A stretch of 5,257 nucleotides of DNA, from NCBI GenBank assembly GCA_964627045.1, contig CAZVIK010000255.1, positions 1 to 5,257 of the forward strand, in the 5' to 3' direction. Below are positions 1 through 4,966 of the stretch, piece after piece. The DNA is from CAZVIK01 sp964627045 (GTDB taxonomy: Bacteria; Acidobacteriota; Terriglobia; Bryobacterales; Bryobacteraceae). Every line of letters begins with the position of its first letter. Within the stretch, counting starts at the first letter, position 1. The notes beneath the pieces are model-generated. The model saw only the letters and a program-made list of their open reading frames with translations. It made no database searches and was not told where the DNA came from. A program made the position numbers and the translations under genes.

Positions 1-4
1 CATT

Positions 5-11
5 ACCTCCT
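5..11 (-). promoter_or_regulatory. Strong Shine-Dalgarno sequence of a gene starting beyond the left edge
   Basis: On the minus strand positions 11 to 5 read AGGAGGT, a near-perfect complement of the 16S rRNA 3' end. An ATG occupies positions 3 to 1, but only two or three bases separate it from the GGAGG core, which is shorter than the usual 5-9. The true start codon therefore probably lies a few bases outside the window. The gene is not visible and cannot be named. It follows tRNA-Glu in the same direction and no convincing promoter was seen between them. Confidence 0.6.
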
Positions 12-28
12 GGAGCGCGTCGGGCTCC
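12..28 (-). other. Small hairpin directly upstream of the left-edge Shine-Dalgarno
   Basis: GGAGC (28-24 on the minus strand) and GCTCC (16-12) form a five-pair GC-rich stem with a seven-base loop, ending one base before the AGGAGGT ribosome-binding site. The stem leaves the Shine-Dalgarno single-stranded, so it may keep that site exposed. It is short and could be chance in GC-rich DNA. There is no U-tract, so it is not an intrinsic terminator. Confidence 0.3.
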
Positions 29-51
29 TCTGAGTTGTTCAGACGCCCGGC

Positions 52-72
52 GATCGGATTCCTGCTCCGATC
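52..72 (-). other. Seven-base-pair hairpin between tRNA-Glu and the left-edge gene
   Basis: GATCGGA (52-58) and TCCGATC (66-72) are perfect inverted copies around a seven-base loop. The stem lies about 60 bases downstream of the tRNA 3' end. No run of T follows it in the transcription direction, so it does not look like a Rho-independent terminator. It could be a processing signal or part of the 5' leader of the next gene. Nothing else recognisable lies between positions 29 and 131. Confidence 0.4.
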
Positions 73-131
73 CGAACATGCGGCAGCCGTGCGAATTAAA
101 GGTGGGGCAATCGAATCGTCTTCGGGTGAAA

Positions 132-206
132 TGGTAGCGCTAACGGGAATCGAACCCGTATTTGAGCCTTGAGAGGGCTCCGTCCTAACCGTTAGACGAT
201 AGCGCC
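132..206 (-). tRNA. tRNA-Glu (anticodon CTC), CCA encoded
   Basis: The minus strand folds into a complete 72-nt cloverleaf plus an encoded CCA (134-132). The acceptor stem GGCGCTA/TAGCGCT is fully paired except that pair 1-72 is G-U. The D arm GTCT/GGAC surrounds an eight-base loop. The anticodon stem GAGCC/GGCTC encloses loop CTCTCAA, giving anticodon CTC, which reads the Glu codon GAG. The variable loop has four bases, and the T arm ACGGG/CCCGT carries TTCGATT. The discriminator base is A73. GAG decoding suits a GC-rich genome, which would also need a TTC tRNA elsewhere. A -10 element stands 11 bases upstream, so the gene can be transcribed independently of the TPR gene. The G1-U72 wobble is the only unusual feature. 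Confidence 0.96.
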
Positions 207-217
207 GTTCACCAAAC

Positions 218-223
218 AGTATA
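218..223 (-). promoter_or_regulatory. -10 element of tRNA-Glu
   Basis: The minus strand reads TATACT, five of six matches to TATAAT, with 11 bases between it and the tRNA 5' end. That places the transcription start about five or six bases before the mature tRNA, as is common for tRNA promoters. No good -35 hexamer was found at 15-19 bases upstream, where the DNA is GC-rich. The promoter may depend on an accessory activator or be weak. CarD-family proteins act at stable-RNA promoters in other bacteria, but a link here is only inference. Confidence 0.55.
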
Positions 224-244
224 TCAGGCGCCGAACCCGAAGCC

Positions 245-266
245 GGCACGACGGGCCTGTCGCGCC
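245..266 (-). other. Hairpin between the TPR gene and tRNA-Glu
   Basis: In minus-strand RNA, GGCGCGAC (266-259) pairs with GUCGUGCC (252-245) around a six-base loop, giving eight pairs including one G-U. The equivalent plus-strand RNA would have an A-C mismatch at that pair, so the fold fits leftward transcription. It starts 26 bases after the TPR stop codon. No U-tract follows, so it is not a classical intrinsic terminator. It may instead protect the mRNA 3' end or assist Rho-dependent ending. Confidence 0.45.
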
Positions 267-292
267 TGGCACATCCCTCGGCTGCACGCCCG

Positions 293-1948
293 TTACGCGG
301 TCACCGGCTCGAAATAGCCGTGCGCCAGCTCGGGCTTGCACTCCAACGCCTTGCGCCAGCTCGCGCGTGCTTCCTCGTCCTGCCCCAGCGCCTTCAGGGC
401 GTGGCCCAGGTTCAGCAGCGCCTCGGCGAAGTCCGGTTGCGCTGCCACGGCCTTGCGGTAGAGCTTCACCGCCTCTTCCATCACCCCGGACTTTTGAAGC
501 AGCAGGCCCGTATTGTAGAACAGCTCCGGCCCGTGCTCGCCCAACGCGATCAGCCGGCTGTGGAAGTCCAGAGCCGAACGGTTGTCTTCGCACTCCAGCG
601 CCAGCGCCGCCAGGCCGCGCAGCGCGTCGATGGAATCCGGGTGCGCCGCCACCACCTCTTCGAAGGCCAGCCGCGCGCGGTCGCGGTCGCCCACCTTCCA
701 GTAGGCGATGCCCAGGTTCAGCCGGGCCTCGCTCCAACTCGGGTTCTTGGCCAGGCAACGCTCGAAGGCCTCCACGCTTCCGCGGAAATCGCCGCGTTGC
801 AGGCGCAGGTAGCCCTGCCGGAAGCGCGCCTCCTGCCACTCGGGATTGGCCTCCAACAGTGCGCCGTACATCTGCTCGGCGGCGTCGGCTTCGCCGGACT
901 GTTCCAACACCAGCGCCAGGTTCCACCTTGCCGGCGTCTGCGCGGGGTCCAGCGACACCGCACGCTCGTAAGCCCTTCGCGCTTCCGGCAAATCCCCCAA
1001 TTCCTGGTGCACGATTCCCAGATTCATCTGCACCTGGGTCGAGTCCGGCCGCAAGGTGGCCGCCGCCTGGTAGGCCTGCGCCGACTCCCGGTAGCGGCCC
1101 GACTTCTGGTGCGCCACGCCCAGGTTGAACCACCCTTCGAAATGCTCGGGTGAGGCCTCCACCAGCCGCGCGCAGAAGCGCGCCGCCGCATCGTGGTCGC
1201 CGCGCGCGAAGGCCGCCGCCGCCAGCCCTTCCAGCGCCGTGGGCGAATCCGGCCGGACGGCCAGCAGTTGCTCGGCGCTTTCCCTCACGCGTTCGGAGTC
1301 TTTGCGCGCCATATCGATGGCGATTAGGTTCACCAGCGAGTCCTCCGACCGCGGGTTGCGCTTCAAGATTCCGCGGTACAAAGCGCCGGCCTCGTCCAGC
1401 CTTCCGGCCAATTGAAGCGTGACCGCCTTGCCAAACAAGGCGGCCTCCTGGCTGGGCGACTGGTTGAGGCACTTGTCGAAGGCCTCCAGCGCCGTCTCCA
1501 GCCGGCCCAGTTGCAGGTTGCAGATTCCGATACCGAGGAAGGCCTCATTGCGCTGCGGATCGGCGTCCAGCGCCCGGGTGAACTTCTCGCACGCCTCATC
1601 CCAGCGCCCCAGCTTCTCCAGGCACACAGCCAGGTTGAAGGACGCCGTGCGATGCGCCGGCTCCAGTTGCAGCAGCTTCCAATAGCTCGTCGCCGCCTCT
1701 TCAAACTGGCTGAGTTGGAAGTGGATGTGCCCGAGCGCGGAGTACACCTCGGCGTCTTTGTCCCCACGGTCGATGTCGGCATAGAGCTCGGCCAGGGCCT
1801 CGGCGGGCTTGCCGTCCAGGTGCAGCGACACGGCTTTCGCCAGCGCGTGGCTGGCGCCGCGGCGCTCGCTGCGCAGGCCCGGGCCGGAAACCGGCGGCGC
1901 GGGGGTCGGGGTCCAAGTTTGGTTCGCCATTGCTTTTCTTTGGCTCAT
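293..1948 (-). CDS. TPR-repeat protein with 15 tandem repeats
   Basis: This 551-residue protein is almost entirely tetratricopeptide repeats. Fifteen units of exactly 34 residues run from about residue 32 to 541 with no insertions. The Gly at repeat position 15 recurs every 34 residues (46, 114, 148, 182, 250 and so on; 12 of 15 units), and Pro at position 32 is present in 13 of 15. The fourth-position aromatic/Leu and Ala20 pattern is also clear. TPR arrays form superhelical scaffolds for protein-protein binding; no catalytic domain is seen. The N-terminus (1-31) is Pro- and Ser-rich, without a signal peptide or membrane helix, so a cytoplasmic location is likely. The start chosen is the ATG whose last two bases overlap the upstream stop (ATGA), implying translational coupling. 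Its own Shine-Dalgarno is weak, and a second in-frame ATG at 1930 (MANQTW) is possible. The partner is unknown, with the co-encoded membrane protein as the first candidate. Confidence 0.93.
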   Translation of the reverse strand: MSQRKAMANQTWTPTPAPPVSGPGLRSERRGASHALAKAVSLHLDGKPAEALAELYADIDRGDKDAEVYSALGHIHFQLSQFEEAATSYWKLLQLEPAHRTASFNLAVCLEKLGRWDEACEKFTRALDADPQRNEAFLGIGICNLQLGRLETALEAFDKCLNQSPSQEAALFGKAVTLQLAGRLDEAGALYRGILKRNPRSEDSLVNLIAIDMARKDSERVRESAEQLLAVRPDSPTALEGLAAAAFARGDHDAAARFCARLVEASPEHFEGWFNLGVAHQKSGRYRESAQAYQAAATLRPDSTQVQMNLGIVHQELGDLPEARRAYERAVSLDPAQTPARWNLALVLEQSGEADAAEQMYGALLEANPEWQEARFRQGYLRLQRGDFRGSVEAFERCLAKNPSWSEARLNLGIAYWKVGDRDRARLAFEEVVAAHPDSIDALRGLAALALECEDNRSALDFHSRLIALGEHGPELFYNTGLLLQKSGVMEEAVKLYRKAVAAQPDFAEALLNLGHALKALGQDEEARASWRKALECKPELAHGYFEPVTA

Positions 1949-4032
1949 TGAGGTCTTCTCGTATTCCGCCGGTCGATGTCCGCCGTATAAAAGTACGCGC
2001 ACACCCGGCCGATCACATCTGTCTGATGGGCGAGCTTCATCCAGTAGACGCGGGCGCTTTCTCCGGCGTCGGTGAAGAAGCCGAACCCGCCGCTCGTCAA
2101 ACGCTCGTCGCTCCAAAAATCCACCAATTGCCCCTCGATGGAAGTCGAATAGCCACGGTCACTCACGGTTAGCCGCACGCGGTAGGGCGTGTCGTTGTGG
2201 GCCACCATCCGAATGGGGACTTCCACCGGTTTGCCCTGCTGGCCCCCGATGACCGGGTAGCGCACCAGGGACATTATCGGGAGCGGTCCCGGCTTCTGAA
2301 TGCTGATCTTAGCGGCGTAGTAGTTGTTTTCGTCCTTGGCACGGTAGGCGAAACCAAGCGCCTTCTGGTCGATCTGCATCAGAAAATCGACGTTATACTC
2401 CCGCATGTGCATCGATGGGCGGTATAGCGCCAGCCGGCCCGGCTTGACGTAGCCCGCCTTGCTGATTCTCCAAGAGCTCTCCCAATCGCCCGCTCCCGAC
2501 CAGTCGGTCATACCGCCCTGGAAATCCTCGGCCAATTCCACGGCGGCCCGCCGCCCGATGCCGTCGCGCACCACATCCATGCGCGCCGCTACCACGTCGA
2601 GGAGCCCCACCGCGGGCAAGGCAGACCACAATAACAGCATGAGGCAGGCCGCAGCTGCTGCGAATCGGACGTATACCGGGGACCGTCCCCAAAAACTCAC
2701 GAGGGCCGCCCACAGGTCAAACGGAGGCTTCTCCATCGGCCGCAGGTACTCGAACGTCTCGACAATCCGCAGCCCGCTGGCGCGGGGGATCACCACTCCG
2801 CCGGTACCCATCGGGAGTTCACGGAACGCAGCTCGCGTCGGGCGGCGGTCTTGAGGGCTCATGCCCTCGACCAGGGGCGACATTGGCGGCTCCGGGCGAG
2901 ACGAGCGACTGTATCGGAACAGCGAGGCCAGAGCCGGCAGTACGTTGCCCGAGGGTAGCGAACTAACCTGCTGCTGGGCCGCGGCCGCGCTCTCGATCAT
3001 GTCCGCGCCGGCCAACTCCTCTCGCAACGGATCGCTGAACCGCAGGCTCAGCCGGTCGTCCGCGATCCCCAGGTGGGGACGCCTCACAGGACCCAGGGCG
3101 AATTCCACCGCCCCGGATCGGGCCGCCAGCCTTGTCCGCGCCGCGACGGCGTCCGCCGCGGACGCCGCGAATTCGAACGGCACAGGCCGCTTGGCCATTT
3201 CCGGAATCGCATCGGCCACCGGTTGGGCCGTGTCGCCCCCGAAGCGCGGCAGGACAGCGCGGGACGCTGCCAGGGGCGCCGCCTCCGGGCGTTCTCCACG
3301 TACCGATCCCCGGGCAGCCGCCGGTGGCGTGGCCCCGAATGTCCCCGCCAGGTGCACCGGTGCCTCCATTGAGGACGGGCCCGATGCCAGGACCAGCTTG
3401 GGAGCCCAGGTGCCCATGCTGGACCCGTTCACCTTCGCCGTCCCCGGTCTCAGGTTTAGCGGTCGGGGGGCCAGTGTCGCGGGTTCCGTCACATACCCGT
3501 TTCCGGGCTCCTGCGTCCATGTCCACAACGGCGGGTCCACAGTCTCCAGGCGAACCGTGCCCAACCGCTTCAGCGGCGAGACCGGTGGGAACCACGTGAA
3601 CGGTGCGGCCACCGGTGCGGCATCCGACGGGCGAACCGCCGCAATCACGCCCCGCCACGCTACGGAGGCATGGCGCGGGGTCAGGCGCGGCACGCGCGCC
3701 GGGAACTCCGGGGCCATCAAGCCCGCCTGCACGGTTAGCGTGCCGGAGACAGCGGCTCCGAACGGTGCGGCCTCCAGTTCCACCGGGTCCGGGCAAAAGC
3801 CCGGTTCCGGTATCGCGTCGGCCATCGCGGGGGTGATTCTGACCTCGGGGAAGGGCGAAGCCCGGTCCGGTGTACGGCCAGGACCAAGCGGCCTCTGGTT
3901 TGATTCCTGAAGTCGGGTGAAGGCGCGTTGCGTGAGGCTCCGGTACTTCTGGCGGTGATCGCGCGAGCAGAACTCACCGTCTGTGAAACCCTTTAACAGA
4001 CCGAGTGGTTTGCCGCAATACAGGCACTGCAT
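1945..4032 (-). CDS. Membrane-anchored FCS-like zinc-finger protein with C-terminal ConA/LamG-like domain
   Basis: This 695-residue protein has no name that I recognise. Residues 3-26 contain C3-x2-C6-x15-C22-x3-H26, with FCSRDHRQKY close to the FCS/MYM treble-clef pattern but with His in place of the last Cys. Residues about 45-430 are Pro/Ala/Arg-rich linker, probably mostly disordered, with ADAIPE appearing twice (71-76 and 273-278). One hydrophobic helix spans about 454-474, preceded by basic residues (WGRSPVYVR). Residues about 498-672 look like a beta-sandwich sugar-binding-type domain: EDFQGG, W residues, LALYRPS, YNVDF, FAYRAKDENNYYAAKI and GGFGFF. I infer the N-terminus inside and the C-terminus outside, though basic residues also follow the helix. 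No catalytic residues are evident. The ATG is preceded by GGAGGGTGAGAG, and starting there places the zinc finger right at the N-terminus, as expected. The stop overlaps the start of the TPR gene. Confidence 0.88.
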   Translation of the reverse strand: MQCLYCGKPLGLLKGFTDGEFCSRDHRQKYRSLTQRAFTRLQESNQRPLGPGRTPDRASPFPEVRITPAMADAIPEPGFCPDPVELEAAPFGAAVSGTLTVQAGLMAPEFPARVPRLTPRHASVAWRGVIAAVRPSDAAPVAAPFTWFPPVSPLKRLGTVRLETVDPPLWTWTQEPGNGYVTEPATLAPRPLNLRPGTAKVNGSSMGTWAPKLVLASGPSSMEAPVHLAGTFGATPPAAARGSVRGERPEAAPLAASRAVLPRFGGDTAQPVADAIPEMAKRPVPFEFAASAADAVAARTRLAARSGAVEFALGPVRRPHLGIADDRLSLRFSDPLREELAGADMIESAAAAQQQVSSLPSGNVLPALASLFRYSRSSRPEPPMSPLVEGMSPQDRRPTRAAFRELPMGTGGVVIPRASGLRIVETFEYLRPMEKPPFDLWAALVSFWGRSPVYVRFAAAAACLMLLLWSALPAVGLLDVVAARMDVVRDGIGRRAAVELAEDFQGGMTDWSGAGDWESSWRISKAGYVKPGRLALYRPSMHMREYNVDFLMQIDQKALGFAYRAKDENNYYAAKISIQKPGPLPIMSLVRYPVIGGQQGKPVEVPIRMVAHNDTPYRVRLTVSDRGYSTSIEGQLVDFWSDERLTSGGFGFFTDAGESARVYWMKLAHQTDVIGRVCAYFYTADIDRRNTRRPQ
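2611..2673 (-). other. Single transmembrane helix of the zinc-finger protein
   Basis: Codons 454-474 encode an unbroken Ala/Leu/Met-rich stretch (YVRFAAAAACLMLLLW and onward) with no acidic residue, the only strongly hydrophobic segment in the protein. It separates the zinc finger and linker from the C-terminal domain. Arg450 and Arg456 flank the N-terminal side. This predicts a type-II-like single-pass topology, but the positive charges after the helix (R484, R489, R494, R495) make the orientation uncertain. Confidence 0.75.
3943..4032 (-). other. N-terminal zinc-finger segment (CxxC...CxxxH)
   Basis: Codons 1-30 carry four potential zinc ligands: C3, C6, C22 and H26. The sequence CLYCGKPL followed by GEFCSRDHRQKY resembles short treble-clef zinc ribbons found at the N-termini of membrane proteins. 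In the wider FCS/MYM-like class the fourth ligand is usually Cys; here the equivalent position is His, which can still bind zinc. Such fingers often mediate protein contacts. Binding to nucleic acid or protein cannot be decided from the sequence. Confidence 0.7.
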
Positions 4033-4049
4033 CGCGATCTCTCACCCTC

Positions 4050-4118
4050 CGCGCTGTCGAACCGGTGCCCAGCCAGCACGCCGCGGCCCGGCGGCCTGAC
4101 GCGGTGTCTCACCGGTGC
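4050..4118 (-). repeat. Imperfect 19-bp direct repeat in the leader of the zinc-finger/TPR operon
   Basis: Two 19-bp copies, at 4118-4100 and 4068-4050 on the minus strand, share GCACCGGT, then two differing bases, GACA, one differing base and CGCG: 16 of 19 matches. The copies are exactly 50 bp apart, centre to centre. Both lie between the promoter candidate and the start codon at 4032. They could be operator sites or RNA elements. The ACCGGT core occurs several other times in nearby coding DNA, so the core alone is not significant. Confidence 0.4.
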
Positions 4119-4131
4119 ACACCACCGCCGG
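4088..4131 (-). other. GC-rich two-part hairpin in the operon leader
   Basis: In the minus-strand transcript CCGGCGG (4131-4125) pairs with CCGCCGG (4094-4088), seven perfect GC pairs. Inside, GGUGU (4123-4119) pairs with ACACC (4107-4103) around an 11-base loop, with an asymmetric internal bulge of one and eight bases. There is no U-tract. It overlaps the upstream copy of the 19-bp repeat. It does not match a riboswitch class that I recognise; it may simply stabilise the 5' end. Confidence 0.4.
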
Positions 4132-4183
4132 ATGCGGAAACACCACGCCCCCATCGCCCTGGCCAAAGCCCATCCGTCTTTAA

Positions 4184-4212
4184 AATGTAAGGTTTCCCCC
4201 CCGCGTCAGCAA
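4184..4212 (-). promoter_or_regulatory. Candidate promoter of the zinc-finger/TPR operon
   Basis: On the minus strand TTGCTG (4212-4207) and TACATT (4189-4184) are separated by 17 bp. Each hexamer matches the sigma70 consensus at four positions. The predicted start near 4177 gives a leader of about 145 nt before the ATG at 4032. The spacer contains a run of seven G. The spacing is ideal but the hexamers are only fair. Without this promoter the operon would rely on read-through from carD. Confidence 0.45.
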
Positions 4213-4239
4213 GACCGTCGATAGGCAGCATGTTCCTGT

Positions 4240-4267
4240 TATCCAAAGTTAACTGCGATGGCGCAGT
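4240..4267 (-). terminator. Weak terminator-like hairpin downstream of carD
   Basis: The minus strand has ACTGCG (4267-4262), a four-base loop and CGCAGT (4257-4252), giving six perfect pairs, followed by TTAACTTT. The T-rich tail is interrupted and the stem is short, so termination would be partial at best. It lies 52 bases after the carD stop and upstream of the next promoter candidate, which is the right place for a terminator. Confidence 0.35.
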
Positions 4268-4318
4268 ACCACCCCTATGCGCCGCCTTCGACACCATCGG
4301 CGGGCAGAGGACGGAGGA

Positions 4319-4828
4319 CTACAGCGGAGCGGGCAACGCGAGGAAGGCCTTCTGCAACGCCTTGTGCAGCATCGCGGCGGCCTCGACTTCAGGGATGGCG
4401 CGGGACACGGCGATCTCGGTGATCAGCATATGCCGGGCCTGGTCGAGCATCTTTTTTTCCCGGAACGACAAGGGCTTGGTGAGCTGCAGCACCAACAAGC
4501 TCTTGAGGACTTCGGCCGTCTCCAGTAGTCCTCCGGACTGCATCTTGGCGGAGTTTTCCTTGAAGCGGTCTTTCCAGTCCGGTTGGCTGGGGCAGTCCCC
4601 GTTCGACAAAAATAACAGAACGCGCCCAATCTCGCCATTCCTGGTGACTCGCCGCAGCCGTAGGTCGTTGGCGTGTGACAGTGGCACCATCACCGTAAGG
4701 CTGGTGCACGTCATTCGTAGTAGATAGAAGTGCTCGAAACGGCTGCCGAAGGAGCGGGAACTAACGTTTTCAATAACCCCGACGCCATGGTTGGGGTACA
4801 CGACCTTCTCGCCAACCTGGAAGACCAT
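4319..4828 (-). CDS. carD: CarD/CdnL-family RNA polymerase-binding transcription regulator
   Basis: This 169-residue protein matches CarD/CdnL along its full length. Family members bind the RNA polymerase beta subunit and contact the upstream edge of the -10 element, stabilising the open complex, notably at rRNA promoters. Residues 1-60 form the Tudor-like RNAP-interacting domain (MVFQVGEKVVYPNHGVGVIE). Residues about 65-169 form the helical DNA-binding domain (PDWKDRFKEN, EVLKSL, LSFREKKMLDQARHML). Trp85 sits at the same number as the Trp of Mycobacterium tuberculosis CarD that wedges into promoter DNA, with no gap needed in alignment from memory. The position of mycobacterial Arg47 is Met47 here, as I recall for myxobacterial CdnL. 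The start is the ATG at 4828: it gives the canonical N-terminus, has AGAGGT six bases upstream, and lies downstream of a good promoter. A longer reading from a TTG at 4918 would begin inside the -35 box. Confidence 0.96.
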   Translation of the reverse strand: MVFQVGEKVVYPNHGVGVIENVSSRSFGSRFEHFYLLRMTCTSLTVMVPLSHANDLRLRRVTRNGEIGRVLLFLSNGDCPSQPDWKDRFKENSAKMQSGGLLETAEVLKSLLVLQLTKPLSFREKKMLDQARHMLITEIAVSRAIPEVEAAAMLHKALQKAFLALPAPL

Positions 4829-4889
4829 GTATTGACCTCTAGCTGCGGACCCACTCCTCGGACGTAGCTGAGCGGGGGTGCAGAAAAGA

Positions 4890-4918
4890 ATATTAAGTCC
4901 GATTCCCCGAAAAGTCAA
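4890..4918 (-). promoter_or_regulatory. Sigma70-type promoter of carD
   Basis: On the minus strand TTGACT (4918-4913; five of six consensus matches) and TAATAT (4895-4890; four of six) are exactly 17 bp apart, in an AT-rich patch that stands out from the surrounding GC-rich DNA. The predicted start is near 4883, giving a leader of about 55 nt before the ATG at 4828. It lies about 50 bases after the synthase stop codon, so carD is an independent transcription unit. Confidence 0.75.
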
Positions 4919-4966
4919 TGCATAAAGTTGGCGAGGTGAACATGAGGCGCGGGTACCGCCGGGGTC

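Noticed and set aside
192..1472. 426-codon minus-strand frame inside the TPR gene
   Set aside because: It is a shifted reading of the TPR gene, rich in Gly/Arg/Ala, and it runs into the tRNA gene. The TPR frame is clearly the coding one.
1949..2116. Upstream extension of the TPR gene by 56 codons
   Set aside because: The extra residues are Arg-rich out-of-frame translation of the 3' end of the zinc-finger gene. The ATGA overlap at 1948 gives a better start.
3199..3822. ADAIPE motif repeated in the linker, with similar DNA around 3199-3216 and 3805-3822
   Set aside because: Six residues in a compositionally biased linker of about 400 residues can recur by chance, and the flanking similarity is weak. 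It is noted in the gene entry only.
2861..3910. 349-codon open frame on the plus strand, opposite the zinc-finger protein
   Set aside because: It lies antisense to the Pro/Ala-rich linker, where GC-rich codons suppress stops on the other strand. Its translation is low-complexity Arg/Ser/Gly/Ala with no domain, and no ribosome-binding site stands out.
4109..4297. 62-codon minus-strand frame between carD and the zinc-finger gene
   Set aside because: No Shine-Dalgarno precedes its ATG, it spans the terminator-like hairpin and promoter candidate, and its translation resembles nothing I recognise.
4829..4918. 30-codon N-terminal extension of CarD from a TTG at 4918
   Set aside because: That TTG is part of the -35 box, the extension has no family similarity, and the ATG at 4828 gives the canonical CarD N-terminus with a Shine-Dalgarno.
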